64,000 nucleotides of DNA from Streptomyces canus (GTDB taxonomy: Bacteria; Actinomycetota; Actinomycetes; Streptomycetales; Streptomycetaceae): the NCBI RefSeq assembly GCF_030816965.1, contig NZ_JAUSYQ010000002.1, forward strand, positions 5,305,501 to 5,369,500, read 5' to 3'. The notes beneath the pieces are model-generated. The model saw nothing but the letters and a program-made list of their open reading frames with translations. It did not search any database and was not told the origin of the DNA. The position numbers and the translations under genes are program-made. Below are positions 8,847 to 19,889 of the stretch, piece by piece (position 1 is the stretch's first letter; each line of letters begins with the position of its first letter).

Positions 8847-8890
8847 CCCCGTCCCGGACGGACCCGGCGGACCCGGCGGACCGACGCTCG

Positions 8891-8917
8891 CCGGGCACGC
8901 GAACAGTGCGTGCCCGG
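8891..8917. terminator. Bidirectional terminator between O-methyltransferase and cyclase genes
   Basis: Perfect 10-base arms CCGGGCACGC (8891-8900) and GCGTGCCCGG (8908-8917) with a 7-base loop, placed between two converging genes. Confidence 0.75.
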
Positions 8918-8938
8918 TGGGCGGCGGTCCGCGGCGGT

Positions 8939-9277
8939 TCAGGAGCGGGCGTCCCGCTCCCAGCGGTAGAAGCATCGTGCCATCGCGTCCTTCGGCGAAC
9001 GCCAGGTCGCCGGGTCGTACGCGGTGACGTACGCCGACAGCCGTTCGCTGATGTCCCGGAACTCGGGGTGACCGGCCACCTTCGCGATGGCCGGCCCGGG
9101 GTCCCGCTCGGACTCGATGAGGTGCAGGTACACGTCGTCGAACTGGAAGAGACTGCGCCGGGCGACCCCGACGAGGTGCGGCAGTTCTCCCCGGTCCGAC
9201 TCCTCGAACACCTTGGCGATGTCCGGGGCCGACTCCGGGGCCATACGGGCGACGATCAGGGACTGATGCATCGTCAT
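8939..9277 (-). CDS. TcmI-family polyketide cyclase (WhiE ORFVII-like)
   Basis: A 112-residue protein, the normal length for TcmI-type cyclases, which close later rings of aromatic polyketides in the cytosol. Visible family features include the MTMHQSLIVARM start, HPEFRDISERLSAYV in the middle and a C-terminal FYRWER. The start at 9277 carries GGAGGAC just upstream; the longer open frame above it is antisense-like. It is the last gene of a whiE-order operon, 14 bases after the aromatase gene. Family knowledge gives the function; the exact ring closed is not deducible. Confidence 0.88.
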   Translation of the reverse strand: MTMHQSLIVARMAPESAPDIAKVFEESDRGELPHLVGVARRSLFQFDDVYLHLIESERDPGPAIAKVAGHPEFRDISERLSAYVTAYDPATWRSPKDAMARCFYRWERDARS

Positions 9278-9291
9278 GTCCTCCGTCCCGT

Positions 9292-10030
<739 letters not shown>

Positions 10031-10072
10031 GCGGTTCCTCTCCTTGCTTGGTGATGGGTGTGCGACGCCTCG

Positions 10073-11323
10073 CTACGAGGCGTCGGCGGCACCGCGCCGT
10101 AGCACCAGCGCCGCGTTCGACCCCATGAGTCCTCGGCTGAGGACCAGCGCCGTGCGCATCTCGGTGGCTCGCGCGCGGGCGGTGACGAGGTCGAGGTCGT
10201 GGCAGATGTCGAAGACGTTGGGGGTGGGTGGGATCAGACCGTGCTCCATCGCGAGCACCGCGGCGGCGACGTCCAGCAGGGGCGCCGCGCCGCAGGCCCG
10301 GCCGACGGCGGTCTTCGGCGCCGTGACGGGGACGCGGGTGCCGTGCGGGCCGAGCGCGTCCGCGATCGCCAGCGCTTCGGCACGGTCGGCCGCCGGGACA
10401 CCGAGGGCGTCGGCGAAGACCACGTCGATCTCCTCGGGCGCGCACCCGGCCTCGTCCAGGGCGCCCCGGATCGCCTGGGCCAGTCCCTCCCGGGACTGCT
10501 CCCAGCGGGAGGCGCCGGTGAACGTCGCCGCGTGACCCGCCAGGGTGGCCCGCACCGGCACGCCCCGTTCCCGGGCCGAGGTCTCGGCCTCCACGACGAC
10601 CATGGCACCGCCCTCGGCGGGCACGAATCCGCAGGCCGCGGTGGTGAACGGGCGGTAGGCGCGGTCCGGTTCGGCGATGGTGCTCAGCTCCTCGTAGCCG
10701 AGCTGGCAGACCATCGAGTAGGGGGCCAGCGGCGCCTCGGTCGCGCCGGCCACCATCACGTCGGTGCCGCGCCGCACGGCCCGCGCCGCATGCGCCAGGG
10801 CGTCCAGGCCGCCTGCCTCGTCGGCGGCGACCACCCCGCAGGGGCCCTTGAAGCCGCGCCGGATGGAGATCTGGCCGGTGCTCGCGGCGTAGAACCAGGC
10901 GATGGACTGGTACGGCCCGACGAAGCGGCTTCCCTTGCTCCACAGTTGTTGCAGCTCGCGCTGCCCGAACTCGCCGCCGCCGGATCCGGCGGCGGTGACC
11001 ACGCCCACGGAGAACGGCGCGGCGTCGGTGTCGGACCGGCTGAGCCCGGCGTTGTCCAGTGCCAGGTCTGCCGCGGCCATCGCGAAGTGCGTGAACCGGT
11101 CGGTCTGGACGAGGTAGCGTTCCTCGATCGCCGCCTGCGGGTCGAAGTCCCGGATCTGGCCGGCCACCCGCAGCGGCAGGTGCTCGCACCCCTCACGGGT
11201 GATCCGGTCCAGGACGACGACACCCTCGCTGGTGGCCTTCCAGAAGGCCTCGGTGCTGTTTCCGTTGGGCGCGACCACGCCGATTCCGGTGACGGCCGCG
11301 CGCCGGGGATGCGGTGCGCTCAT
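10073..11323 (-). CDS. Ketosynthase beta / chain length factor (WhiE ORFIV-like)
   Basis: A 416-residue KS-fold subunit that pairs with KS-alpha and sets chain length. The start at 11323 gives the family opening [18 protein letters not shown] and overlaps the KS-alpha stop by 4 bases. It lacks the active-site Cys: the aligned position reads [10 protein letters not shown] with Glu169, exactly in register with KS-alpha Cys169. In most chain length factors this position is Gln, which helps malonyl decarboxylation. Other catalytic His are also absent, as expected. Glu here is worth checking against other spore-pigment CLFs. Confidence 0.93.
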   Translation of the reverse strand: MSAPHPRRAAVTGIGVVAPNGNSTEAFWKATSEGVVVLDRITREGCEHLPLRVAGQIRDFDPQAAIEERYLVQTDRFTHFAMAAADLALDNAGLSRSDTDAAPFSVGVVTAAGSGGGEFGQRELQQLWSKGSRFVGPYQSIAWFYAASTGQISIRRGFKGPCGVVAADEAGGLDALAHAARAVRRGTDVMVAGATEAPLAPYSMVCQLGYEELSTIAEPDRAYRPFTTAACGFVPAEGGAMVVVEAETSARERGVPVRATLAGHAATFTGASRWEQSREGLAQAIRGALDEAGCAPEEIDVVFADALGVPAADRAEALAIADALGPHGTRVPVTAPKTAVGRACGAAPLLDVAAAVLAMEHGLIPPTPNVFDICHDLDLVTARARATEMRTALVLSRGLMGSNAALVLRRGAADAS

Positions 11324-12588
11324 TCGGTCCTCTCCCTCGGCAGGTTCATGATCACCGCGGACTGGAAGCCGCCGAACCCACTGCCCACGGAGAGCACGCT
11401 GCGCAGTCTGCGCTCGCGAGCGACGCGCGGGACGTAGTCCAGGTCGCACTCGGGGTCCGGGGTCTCGTAGTTCGCGGTGGGCGGGACGACCTGGCGGGCC
11501 AGGGCCAGCGCGCAGGCGACGACCTCGATCGCCCCGATCGCGCCGAGGGAATGGCCCACCATGGATTTGATGGAGCTCATGGGCGTGTCATAGGCGTGCG
11601 CGCCCAGAGCCCGTTTGACCGCCGCCGTCTCGTGCCGGTCGTTCTGCTGGGTGCCCGACCCGTGCGCGTTGACGTAGTCGATCGCCGTGGGGTCGAGCCG
11701 GGCCTGGCCGAGGGCGTCCTCGATGGCCCGGGCCATCTCCAGGCCCTCACGGGTCAGACCGGTCATGTGGTAGGCGTTGCCGAAGGTGGCGTAGCCCCCT
11801 ATCTCGCAGTACACGTGCGCGTCGCGGGCCCGGGCGTGCTCCAGCTCCTCCAGGACGAGCACCGCGCCGCCCTCGCCCATGACGAACCCGTTGCGGTGGG
11901 CGTCGAAGGGGCGTGAGGCGTGGGCGGGGTCGTCGTTGCTCGGGGAGGTGGCCTTGATCGCGTCGAAGCAGGCCATGGTGATCGGTGAGATCGGCGAGTC
12001 CGAGGCGCCGGTTATGCACACGTCGGCCCTGCCCTCCTCGATCGTGTGGAAGGCGTACCCGACCGCGTCGAGCCCCGAGGTGCAGCCCGTGGACACGGTC
12101 TGCACCGGCCCACGTGCCTCGAACCGCTCCGCCACCGCCGAGGCGAGGGTGCTGGGCGTGAACGCCCGCTGCAGGTGTGGGCCGGCCTTGCGATGGTCCA
12201 CGTCCCAGTGCTGCCCGCGGTCGCTGACCAGCACGTAGTCGTTCTCCAGCCGGGTGGTTCCGCCGACCGCGGTGCCCAGGGAGACCCCGACCCGCCACGG
12301 GTTCTCCCCGGCGAGGTCGAGACCGGAGTCCTTTATCGCCTCCTCCCCGGCGACCAGGGCGAACTGGAGGTAGCGGTCGCTCCGTGCGATCTGCTCCGCG
12401 TCCAGCCCATGGGCCGCCGGGTCGAAGTCGCACTCGGCGGCGATCTGCGAACGCAACCCGGACGGGTCGAAGAACGTGATGCCGCGGGTCGCCGTACGAC
12501 CGCTGGTCAGCAGATCCCAGAAGGCCGGGACACCGATGCCGCCCGGGGCGACGATTCCTATGCCGGTGACCGCCACGCGCCTCCTCAT
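11320..12588 (-). CDS. Ketosynthase alpha (WhiE ORFIII-like)
   Basis: A 422-residue beta-ketoacyl synthase, the catalytic half of the minimal type II PKS. Active-site Cys169 lies in [13 protein letters not shown], with His309 ([11 protein letters not shown]) and His346 ([10 protein letters not shown]) completing the triad. It elongates the polyketide on the ACP together with KS-beta, whose gene overlaps its stop by 4 bases. Its own ATG overlaps the cupin stop. Order and sequence style match spore-pigment rather than antibiotic PKS clusters; that call rests mainly on gene order and the presence of the SchA/CurD-like and cupin genes. Confidence 0.95.
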   Translation of the reverse strand: MRRRVAVTGIGIVAPGGIGVPAFWDLLTSGRTATRGITFFDPSGLRSQIAAECDFDPAAHGLDAEQIARSDRYLQFALVAGEEAIKDSGLDLAGENPWRVGVSLGTAVGGTTRLENDYVLVSDRGQHWDVDHRKAGPHLQRAFTPSTLASAVAERFEARGPVQTVSTGCTSGLDAVGYAFHTIEEGRADVCITGASDSPISPITMACFDAIKATSPSNDDPAHASRPFDAHRNGFVMGEGGAVLVLEELEHARARDAHVYCEIGGYATFGNAYHMTGLTREGLEMARAIEDALGQARLDPTAIDYVNAHGSGTQQNDRHETAAVKRALGAHAYDTPMSSIKSMVGHSLGAIGAIEVVACALALARQVVPPTANYETPDPECDLDYVPRVARERRLRSVLSVGSGFGGFQSAVIMNLPRERTE

Positions 12589-13046
12589 GAGCGCAGCCGG
12601 GATCGTTCGGCCGGCCCGCCCGCACCCGCATGGGCCGCCTCCGCCGGGATCGGCCTGCCGTCGGCGTCCTCGGTGTCGACGTGCCCGAGCGGCGGGCTCG
12701 GCGCCAGTGGGCCGAGGTGGAAGACCATGCGGGCCTCCACGTTGCCGACGTTGCGGAAGCGGTGCCGCATGTGGGACGGGATCAGGAGCCCCTGCTCGGG
12801 TTGGAGCGGGTGCGGCTCGCCGTCCAGGTCCACTTCGAGCTGTCCGCAGACGACGTAGATGAACTCCTCGGAGTACGGGTGGTAGTGCTCGGCGATGCGG
12901 TCGCCGGGCTGCACGATGGCCACGCCCATGAAACCGCTGGTGGAGCCGACCGTGGTGGGGGTGAGCATGGCGCGCAGATCGCCCCCGCGCCGGGTGTTGG
13001 GCTCGACCTCGCTGAGATCCACTACTCCGGGATGACGTTTGATCAC
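12585..13046 (-). CDS. Cupin-domain protein (WhiE ORFII-like)
   Basis: A 153-residue small cupin. The metal-binding pattern is visible as [18 protein letters not shown] (first cupin motif, with two His and a Glu) and [14 protein letters not shown] (second motif His). Cupins in whiE clusters are thought to act in pigment tailoring or cyclisation, but the reaction is not firmly known. It overlaps the KS-alpha start by 4 bases and follows the SchA/CurD-like gene after 68 bases. Confidence 0.88.
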   Translation of the reverse strand: MIKRHPGVVDLSEVEPNTRRGGDLRAMLTPTTVGSTSGFMGVAIVQPGDRIAEHYHPYSEEFIYVVCGQLEVDLDGEPHPLQPEQGLLIPSHMRHRFRNVGNVEARMVFHLGPLAPSPPLGHVDTEDADGRPIPAEAAHAGAGGPAERSRLRS

Positions 13047-13114
13047 GACGTACCTCCGAACATGTGCTGCATCGACATGAGGGCGTGGCCGGTCACGGGC
13101 CGGTGGCCGGCGAA

Positions 13115-14272
13115 TCAGGCGCCGGGCGCGCGGCGGTCGGTGACGAGGTCCATGCGGGACACCGCGAGGAGGTGAGCGGGGGTGCTGTCCTTCAGCGCCC
13201 GGCCGTCCAGTCCGAGGGCTTCACCGTCGAGCAGTGCCGTCAGCTCGGCCGCCCGGCCGTGGTCCGTGAGACCGAGCACGGGACCGGGGTCGCTGTCGAG
13301 GGCTCCGCGCACGTCGACCAGCCGCATCACGACGTCGTCGCGCTGGAAGATCGTGCTGCGCAGCACCGGTCCCCGGGGATCGTCGGCCGCCGCCTCGTCC
13401 TGCCGGGCGAGCAGCTCGGCCAGTCGCATACCGCACCCTTCACGGGCCGGGTAGTACAGCGCGTGCCGCTCGGCCTCCGGGCTCTCCTGACCGGTGGTCA
13501 CATGGTGTACGGCGGGCAGCGCCGCGCGGGTGAAGAAGAGCCGGGCGGACTCGGGGTCGTCCAGGTCCCGGTCCTGCTCCAGATAGGGGTTGATGGCTTC
13601 CTCGACGGCCCGCACCTCGGGCTGCCGGGCGACGTGGCGCAGCGCGGCGAGCAGGTCGCCCCGTACCTCGATGGCCCGGACCACCCGGTTGCCGTGCATG
13701 AAGAGCGAGGTGCGGCACAGCCGGGTGGAGTCGTCGACCCGCGGCTCCGGCGAGGTGTAGCCGGCGAGGATCTTGGCGACGGTCTCCTCACTGCCCGGCT
13801 TGACCGTGAAGGTGAGCGCGTGACGGATCAGGCCGTCACCGATCCTGGGGGACGCCTGGAGCCGGCGCTTGCCGGGCCCGGTCTGCACCGCCGGGCCGCC
13901 GGTCTCGCGGACGATGTGGAAGCGCAGCGACCTGGTGTCCCGGACGCAACTGTGCAGCGGCTCCACCATCCGCACGTGTTCCTCGCTGTTCACCCAGGTG
14001 AGGAAGGGCGGTGCGCTCTCCCACTCACTGGTGATGAGCCACTGGGAGGGGTTCTCGATGGACTGGCACAGCTGATCGCTGACATGTCCGGGAACGGAGG
14101 CGACCTGGCTGCACAGGCTCTCGTACGCCTCGAGGAACTGCTGCTGGGCCCCGTCGTAGACGTCCACCAACAGGACGACACGGAGCCTGGAGCCGTCGAA
14201 CACGGACTGGGAGACCCGCTGCGAAGCCTGTTGCTCAGGCGCTTTCGAAGCACGGTCGGACGTGGTGGTCAT
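13115..14272 (-). CDS. SchA/CurD-like domain protein (WhiE ORFI-like)
   Basis: A 385-residue protein of the SchA/CurD family, always the first gene of spore-pigment clusters. It has two ferredoxin-like alpha/beta repeats resembling antibiotic-biosynthesis monooxygenase folds: [20 protein letters not shown] at about 31-50 and a related segment [19 protein letters not shown] near 185-203. Biochemical role is unproven; mutants in the family affect pigment. GAAGGAG lies 10 bases upstream of the ATG. It heads the minus-strand operon that runs to the TcmI cyclase. Confidence 0.85.
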   Translation of the reverse strand: MTTTSDRASKAPEQQASQRVSQSVFDGSRLRVVLLVDVYDGAQQQFLEAYESLCSQVASVPGHVSDQLCQSIENPSQWLITSEWESAPPFLTWVNSEEHVRMVEPLHSCVRDTRSLRFHIVRETGGPAVQTGPGKRRLQASPRIGDGLIRHALTFTVKPGSEETVAKILAGYTSPEPRVDDSTRLCRTSLFMHGNRVVRAIEVRGDLLAALRHVARQPEVRAVEEAINPYLEQDRDLDDPESARLFFTRAALPAVHHVTTGQESPEAERHALYYPAREGCGMRLAELLARQDEAAADDPRGPVLRSTIFQRDDVVMRLVDVRGALDSDPGPVLGLTDHGRAAELTALLDGEALGLDGRALKDSTPAHLLAVSRMDLVTDRRAPGA

Positions 14273-14415
14273 CCTGTGTACATCTCCTTCGGGGCAGAGG
14301 CGGACGAACGTCGGTCACGGGGATGACGTCGGCGTTCCTCGATCGTCAGCCCGCCCCCGCAAGTGCGCGACTCGTATGCACCGTGGGGGTGACCCGTCGG
14401 CCCGGCGGGGCGGGC

Positions 14416-15108
14416 TCAGAGGAGGTGGGCGAAGACCACGAGGTTGTCCGTGTAGTCCCTGGCCGTACGGTCGTAATCACCCGCACAGGTGATGAGGCGG
14501 ACCTGGGCCGTGGCCGTGTCCTCGTACACCCGCCGACTGGGGAAGTGGTCCTTGTCGAACGTCTCCGCGCTGTCGACCACGAAGGACGCTCTGCGCCCGT
14601 CGGCCCGGTCGACGTGGAAGACGTCCCCCTTCGCAAGTTCTCCGAGGTCCACGAAGACGGCCGCCGACGTCGCCGTGTCCACATGCCCGGCGATGATCGC
14701 CGTGCCCGTCTCCCCGGGGGAGGCGCCCTTGGCGTGCCAGCCGACGAGGTTGACGTCGTGGGCGGGAGGCGGCTCGAGACGGCCCGCGGGATCGATGGCG
14801 AGGTCCGTGAAGGGGGCGTCGACCGAGATCTTCGGAATGAGCAGACGTACGGGCCTCGATCGCGGCAGATGCCTGCCGGACGGCTGCCCGGCCGCCTGCC
14901 GGGGCGGCGAAGCCGACGCGGAGACGGGTGCGGCCCGCGGCGGCACAGGGGGGTCGGACGAGGACTCGTCGTGACCGCCGAACAGTCCCACGGCCAGCAC
15001 CAGGATCGCCACGGCACTCAGCATCATCTTGGTGTGGGATCCCTGCCCGGTCGGGGCGGGCTCCTCGGGGCCGGGGTTGTCTGCGGGGGTAGGGGGAGGG
15101 ACTGCCAT
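14416..15108 (-). CDS. Class F sortase
   Basis: A 230-residue membrane-anchored transpeptidase. A signal anchor lies at 29-43, followed by a Pro/Ser/Ala-rich spacer to about residue 85 and the sortase beta-barrel. Catalytic residues are seen as His142 (AGHVDT) and Cys208 (LITCAGDYD), with Arg215 or a nearby Arg as the third. Sortases join surface proteins to the wall or trim them. Start 15108 is chosen by the GGTGG site and the position of the anchor. The small exported protein just upstream is its probable partner. Confidence 0.88.
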   Translation of the reverse strand: MAVPPPTPADNPGPEEPAPTGQGSHTKMMLSAVAILVLAVGLFGGHDESSSDPPVPPRAAPVSASASPPRQAAGQPSGRHLPRSRPVRLLIPKISVDAPFTDLAIDPAGRLEPPPAHDVNLVGWHAKGASPGETGTAIIAGHVDTATSAAVFVDLGELAKGDVFHVDRADGRRASFVVDSAETFDKDHFPSRRVYEDTATAQVRLITCAGDYDRTARDYTDNLVVFAHLL

Positions 15109-15227
15109 CGGACACCACCTCACCAGGGGACGGCAGCAGATCGGACGTACGGGGCACGGGGAGGGCCGGCCGGGCCGCCACGCGGCACGCGCGTGGCGGC
15201 CACAGTGGCTATGGCGTCCGGCATGGC

Positions 15228-15593
15228 TCAGGCCATGCTTCCGGCGACCTTCTTACGGCGTGTCGCGTACAGGCCGGTTCCGGCGACCGCCAGCACCGCG
15301 AGCCCGCCCGCGGTCATCGCCGGTGAGGCCAGCCCGCCGCCCCCGGTGTGCATGCCGCCGCTGGGCTTCTCGTGACCGCCGCTCCAGCCGCCGCCGTCGT
15401 GCTTGCCGCCGGAGTCCTGGCCGTGCTCCTTGTCCTTGTAGGTCTCCGGGTCGTACTTCGGGTCCTTGTTCTCCTTGCTGTAGGAGGAGTCCGACGAGTC
15501 CCAGTCGTCCCCGGCCGCGTAAGCGCCGGGGGCGCCGAGAGCGAGGACGGCCGAGGCCGCCGCGGTGGTCAGGAGGATGCGAGCAGAGCGCAT
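15228..15593 (-). CDS. Small surface-type protein beside a sortase
   Basis: A 121-residue protein with a signal peptide (about 1-26, ending GAYAAG), a short charged Asp/Ser/Lys-rich and Gly/His-rich body, then a C-terminal hydrophobic segment (about 92-111) and a basic end (TRRKK). This is the sorting-signal shape, but no LPxTG or LAxTG motif is visible; the pre-membrane stretch is Gly-rich (HTGGGGLASP). It precedes the sortase by 119 bases, so it may be a non-canonical substrate or merely a membrane-anchored protein. Confidence 0.75.
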   Translation of the reverse strand: MRSARILLTTAAASAVLALGAPGAYAAGDDWDSSDSSYSKENKDPKYDPETYKDKEHGQDSGGKHDGGGWSGGHEKPSGGMHTGGGGLASPAMTAGGLAVLAVAGTGLYATRRKKVAGSMA

Positions 15594-15740
15594 TGTGACG
15601 TTCCTTCCGTCGGCGGCCGGGCAGCTGGTGCTTCGTCAGCTGAATTGGCCCTGCCCCGACGTGATCCACCGTCAGTCAGCCCAGCGCGGGCCACCACTCG
15701 GGGCGGTCACCCGGGTGAACGCGCCCGGATCGGGCCGGAG

Positions 15741-17402
15741 TCAGACCGCCCCCAGCAGTGTGGTCAGGACCTGGCGCAGCGCCGACTCGGCATCCGGGAC
15801 CGAGCCGGGCGATCGCCAGGCCACGAATCCGTCGGGCCTGACGAGTACGGCGCCTTCGGGCGTCGTGCCGTGGGCGGCCGACCAGTCCGCGTCGCCTTCG
15901 GGCGTCAGCTCGGCACCGGAGCCGTGGCCCACCCGGTACGCGGTCAGCGGGACGGACGTCTCTTCGGTGAGGCGGACGGCGGCCTCGTGCCAGCCACTTG
16001 GGTCATCGGCGTCAGTGAGCAGGACGAACGACGTCTCGTAGAGGTCCAGGGTGGAGATCCGTTCACCCCGGTGCCGTACCGTCATGTGGGGGGCCCTGCT
16101 GCCGGGTTCGCCGGACAGGTCGAGGCGCTCCGGGACGACCGGAGTCGCGGGGTCGGCGCCGACGACGGCGCCCTGCGGATAGCGGTAGCCGAGGGCCACG
16201 TTGAGGATGCCGCGCTGCGGGCCACCGCCGCCGCCCGCGCCGGGCGACGGGGCGAAACCGGGATGGCTGTGCTCGACCGACCGTGCGGCGGCGCGGGCGC
16301 TGGTCGCCTCCGCGACCGGGCGGCGCTCGGCGTCGTACGTGTCCAGCAGCGCCTCCCCGGCCCAGCCGCCGAGTACCGCGGCGAGCTTCCAGGCGAGGTT
16401 GTGCGCGTCCTGGATACCGGTGTTGGAGCCGAACGCCCCGGTGGGGGACATCTCGTGGGCCGAGTCGCCGGCCAGGAAGACGCGTCCCGCGCGGTAGCTC
16501 CGGGCGACCCGTTGGGCGGCGTGCCAGGGGGCCCTGCCGGTGATCTGTACGTCGAGGTCGGCGACGCCGACCGCGCGACGGATGTGTTCGACACACCGCT
16601 CGTCGGTGAAGTCCTCGAGCGTTTCACCGCGTTCGGGGTGCCAGGGAGCGTGGAAGACCCAGTTCTCCCGGTTGTCCACGGGGAGCAGCGCGCCGTCGGC
16701 CGCCGGATCGGTCAGATAGCAGACGATGAAACGACGTTCGCCCACGACGTCGGCGAGACGACGGGAGCGGAAGGTGATGCTGACGTTGCTGAACAGGTCG
16801 CCGGGACCGCTCTGGCCGATGCCGAGCTGCTCGCGGACGGGGCTGCGGGGGCCGTCGGCGGCGACGAGGTAGTCCGCGAGGAAGGTGGTGTGCTCGCCGG
16901 TCTCCCGGCTCTTGACCACCGCGGTGACGCCGGAGGACCTGCTCTCGAACGACAGCAGTTCGGTGGCGTACCGCAGGTCGCCGCCGAGCCGCCTGGCATG
17001 TTCGAGCAGCACCGGCTCCAGGTCGTTCTGGCTGCACAGGCACCACGAGCTGGGGCTGAAGCGGGCCAGTCCGCCGCCCGGGTCGATCTCCCGGAAGAGC
17101 CACTCGCCCGCGTCGCCGACCAGGGTGGGTGTCTGAAGGATCCCGTGGTTGCCGGCCAGCGTGGCGGCGGCGTCCCGGATCCCCGCTTCCACGTCGGCCG
17201 TCCGGAACAGCTCCATCGTGCGGACGTTGTTGCCCCGTCCGCGGGGGTGGATGGAGGTGCCGGCGTGCCGCTCCACCAGGGAGTGCCGTACGCCCAAACG
17301 GCCCAGGAACAGCGAGGTCGACAGGCCGACGAGGGAACCGCCGACGATGAGGACCGGGACCCGGTGAGTCGTGTGGCCGGTCTGGACCTGTTTCTGATTC
17401 AT
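15741..17402 (-). CDS. FAD-dependent aromatic hydroxylase (WhiE ORFVIII-like)
   Basis: A 553-residue class A flavin monooxygenase. The dinucleotide-binding fold opens PVLIVGGSLVGLSTSLFLGR (about 16-35), the DG motif is VAADGPRSPV near 185, and the GD motif is VFLAGDSAHEMSP near 310. A thioredoxin-like C-terminal domain closes the protein. These enzymes hydroxylate phenolic polyketides with NAD(P)H and oxygen. ATG at 17402 is preferred over the GTG just before it because GGAGG is spaced correctly. It lies on the same strand as the PKS operon but is separated from it by the sortase pair; in whiE clusters the hydroxylase is usually divergent. Confidence 0.87.
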   Translation of the reverse strand: MNQKQVQTGHTTHRVPVLIVGGSLVGLSTSLFLGRLGVRHSLVERHAGTSIHPRGRGNNVRTMELFRTADVEAGIRDAAATLAGNHGILQTPTLVGDAGEWLFREIDPGGGLARFSPSSWCLCSQNDLEPVLLEHARRLGGDLRYATELLSFESRSSGVTAVVKSRETGEHTTFLADYLVAADGPRSPVREQLGIGQSGPGDLFSNVSITFRSRRLADVVGERRFIVCYLTDPAADGALLPVDNRENWVFHAPWHPERGETLEDFTDERCVEHIRRAVGVADLDVQITGRAPWHAAQRVARSYRAGRVFLAGDSAHEMSPTGAFGSNTGIQDAHNLAWKLAAVLGGWAGEALLDTYDAERRPVAEATSARAAARSVEHSHPGFAPSPGAGGGGGPQRGILNVALGYRYPQGAVVGADPATPVVPERLDLSGEPGSRAPHMTVRHRGERISTLDLYETSFVLLTDADDPSGWHEAAVRLTEETSVPLTAYRVGHGSGAELTPEGDADWSAAHGTTPEGAVLVRPDGFVAWRSPGSVPDAESALRQVLTTLLGAV

Positions 17403-17604
17403 CACTCGCCTCCAGCGCGTCGTGTCCGCCGACTCGTCCGGATACGGCGGGGAGCTTCATCCATGCCCCGCGGCGCGTACGCGAGCCCAAGCTTCACCCG
17501 CTCAACACGCCAGGTTCGCCGACTCGGCAGATTGCCCCTCGGGCGCTCAGCGCAAGCGGCGCTCCTGGCGCTTGATGCAGCGGCTCTGCGAGCGCCTCAC
17601 GCGG

Positions 17605-18333
17605 TCACCGTTTCGGCAGCGCCGTCTCCGGGTTGCCGTAGTAGGCGCCGGGGCCGTGTTTGCGGGTGTAGTGGCGCTCGAGCAGGTGTGCGGGTGGCGG
17701 GGCGGTCGGGGACAGGGACAGGGTGTGGAGGGCGATGTCGGCGACGGCCTCGCAGATGATCGCGTGTTCCAGGGACTTGCGGGCGGAGGTGCCCCAGGTG
17801 AAGGGGCCGTGGTTCGCCACGAGGGCCGCCGGGACCTCTACCGCCTTCCGGTCCTCCTCCCCCAGTAGATCCACGATGACGACGCCGGTGTTGTACTCGT
17901 AGTCCTTCGCGCACTCCTCGGGGGTGAGGTCACGAGTGACGGGGATGGGTCCGTTGAAGGTGTCGGCGTGGGTGGTGCCGAGGACCGGGATGTCGCGGCG
18001 GGCCTGGGCGAAGGCGACGGCGTGGGTGGAGTGGGTGTGGGTGACGCCGCCGATGGAGGGGAAGGCGCGGTAGAGGCAGCGGTGGGTCTCGGTGTCGGTG
18101 GAGGGGCGCAGGTCGCCGTCCACCACGGCGCCGTCGGACAGACGGACCGTCACCAGGTCGTCGATCGTGAGGGACTCGTACGGGACCCCCGAGGGCTTGA
18201 TGACGAAGACCCCCGCCTCGCGGTCGACGCCGCTGACGTTTCCCCAGGTCAGGGTCGCGAGGCCGACCTGGGGGATGGTGAGGTTCGCGTCCAGGACCTC
18301 CTGGCGCAGGCCCTCGCGAACGTGCACGCTCAT
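17605..18333 (-). CDS. araD: L-ribulose-5-phosphate 4-epimerase
   Basis: A 242-residue class II aldolase-fold zinc enzyme that converts L-ribulose 5-phosphate to D-xylulose 5-phosphate, the last step of L-arabinose catabolism. Visible features: WGNVSG (substrate loop), KPSGVPY, the zinc-binding HTHSTHAVAFAQ, and ANHGPFTWG near residue 165-175 with the third metal His. Length is normal (about 230). It is the last gene of a minus-strand arabinan operon, 25 bases after araA. Confidence 0.95.
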   Translation of the reverse strand: MSVHVREGLRQEVLDANLTIPQVGLATLTWGNVSGVDREAGVFVIKPSGVPYESLTIDDLVTVRLSDGAVVDGDLRPSTDTETHRCLYRAFPSIGGVTHTHSTHAVAFAQARRDIPVLGTTHADTFNGPIPVTRDLTPEECAKDYEYNTGVVIVDLLGEEDRKAVEVPAALVANHGPFTWGTSARKSLEHAIICEAVADIALHTLSLSPTAPPPAHLLERHYTRKHGPGAYYGNPETALPKR

Positions 18334-18358
18334 CGGTCGTCTCCTTCGGTGCCGGTGG

Positions 18359-19876
18359 TCACAGGGCCTGGGCCAGTCGGTGGTAGGCGGCGTTCCAGCG
18401 GATCTCCTTGGCGAACTGCTCGGTGGTGGTGTGTTCGTCGATGGTGAGCAGTTCGACGCCGGTCATGGCGGCGTAGTCGGCCAGCGTCTCGGCGTCGACG
18501 GCGGAGCTGAGCACGGTGTGGTGCGGGGCGCCGGCCAGCAGCCAGCTCTCGGCGGACTCGGCCAGCGAGGGACGCGGCGTCCACACGGCCCGGGCGACCG
18601 GGAGCTGGGGCAGCGGCTGGCTCGGGGCGACGACGTCGACGGCGTTGGCGGTGAGGCGGAAGCGGTCGCCGAGGTCGGACAGGCCGACGACGACGGCGGG
18701 GCCCTCGGCCGCGTTGAAGACCAGGCGGACGGGGTCCTCGCGGCCGCCGATGGACAGCGGGTGGATCTCGCAGCTGGGGCGGTCGGCGGCGATGGAGGGG
18801 CAGACCTCGAGCATGTGGGCGCCCAGGATGCGGGGGGTGCCGGGGCCCAGGTGGTAGGTGTAGTCCTCCATGAAGCTGGTGCCGCCGGGCTGTCCGGCGC
18901 CCATGACCTTCATGGTGCGCAGCAGGGCGGAGGTCTTCCAGTCGCCCTCGCCGCCGAAGCCGTAGCCGTCGGCCATCAGGCGCTGCACGGCCAGGCCGGG
19001 CAGCTGGCGCAGCCCGCCCAGGTCCTCGAAGTTGGTGGTGAACGCGGCGAAGCCGCCCTCGGTGAGGAAGGTGCGCAGGCCCAGTTCCTGGCGCGCGGCG
19101 TACAGCAGGGAGTCGTGGCGGATGCCGCCGGGCCGCAGGGTCGGGACAACGTCGTACAACTCCACGTACTCGGCGGCGAGTTCGGCCGCCTGCTTGTCCT
19201 CGACGGCGTCGACCACGGCCACCAGGTCGTTGACCCCGTAGGTGTTCACCGAGAACCCGAACCGCAGCTGGGCCTCGACCTTGTCGCCCTCGGTGACCGC
19301 GACATCGCGCATGTTGTCGCCGAAGCGGGCCAGACGGAGGGTGCGCGAGGCGTGGCGGCCCAGGGCGGCGCGGGTCCAGGCGGCGATGCGGCGGATGACG
19401 CGGGGGTCGGTGGCGTGACCGGCGACGATCTTGCGGTCGATGCCGACGCGGGACTCGATGTGGCCGAACTCGCGGTCGCCGTGGGCGGCCTGGTTGAGGT
19501 TCATGAAGTCCATGTCGATGCTCGACCAGGGCAGCGACAGGTTGTACTGGGTGTGCAGGTGCAGCAGCGGCACGTCCAGGGCGCTGAGTCCGGCGATCCA
19601 CATCTTGGCCGGGGAGAAGGTGTGCATCCACACGATCACGCCGACGCAGGTGTCGGAGGCGGTGGCCTCCAGGCACATCCGGCGGATCGAGTCGGCGTCC
19701 GTGAGGACGGGCTTCCACACGATGCGGGCCGGGATCTTGCCGGGGCCGCCGAGGATCTCGGCGATGTTCCTGGACTGCTGGGCGACCTGCTGCAGCGTCT
19801 CGTCGCCGTACAGGCCCTGGCTGCCGGTCAGGAACCAGATCTCCTGGTCGGAGTGGGCGGTGGTGTTGGTGTCCAT
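18359..19876 (-). CDS. araA: L-arabinose isomerase
   Basis: A 505-residue cytosolic isomerase converting L-arabinose to L-ribulose with Mn2+. Family marks are [15 protein letters not shown] at the N-terminus, [31 protein letters not shown] and [11 protein letters not shown], which include the metal-binding Glu and His residues. Length equals that of E. coli AraA (500). It lies 13 bases after araB and 25 before araD, so all three are co-transcribed. Confidence 0.97.
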   Translation of the reverse strand: MDTNTTAHSDQEIWFLTGSQGLYGDETLQQVAQQSRNIAEILGGPGKIPARIVWKPVLTDADSIRRMCLEATASDTCVGVIVWMHTFSPAKMWIAGLSALDVPLLHLHTQYNLSLPWSSIDMDFMNLNQAAHGDREFGHIESRVGIDRKIVAGHATDPRVIRRIAAWTRAALGRHASRTLRLARFGDNMRDVAVTEGDKVEAQLRFGFSVNTYGVNDLVAVVDAVEDKQAAELAAEYVELYDVVPTLRPGGIRHDSLLYAARQELGLRTFLTEGGFAAFTTNFEDLGGLRQLPGLAVQRLMADGYGFGGEGDWKTSALLRTMKVMGAGQPGGTSFMEDYTYHLGPGTPRILGAHMLEVCPSIAADRPSCEIHPLSIGGREDPVRLVFNAAEGPAVVVGLSDLGDRFRLTANAVDVVAPSQPLPQLPVARAVWTPRPSLAESAESWLLAGAPHHTVLSSAVDAETLADYAAMTGVELLTIDEHTTTEQFAKEIRWNAAYHRLAQAL

Positions 19877-19889
19877 GAGGGTTTTCCTT

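Noticed and set aside
6276..8975. An 899-codon open frame on the minus strand
   Set aside because: It runs antisense to the beta-helix and O-methyltransferase genes, lacks any family motif and has the V/G/R/H-rich composition of a GC-bias shadow frame.
15348..17759. An 803-codon plus-strand open frame
   Set aside because: Antisense to the FAD hydroxylase; no ribosome site or domain.
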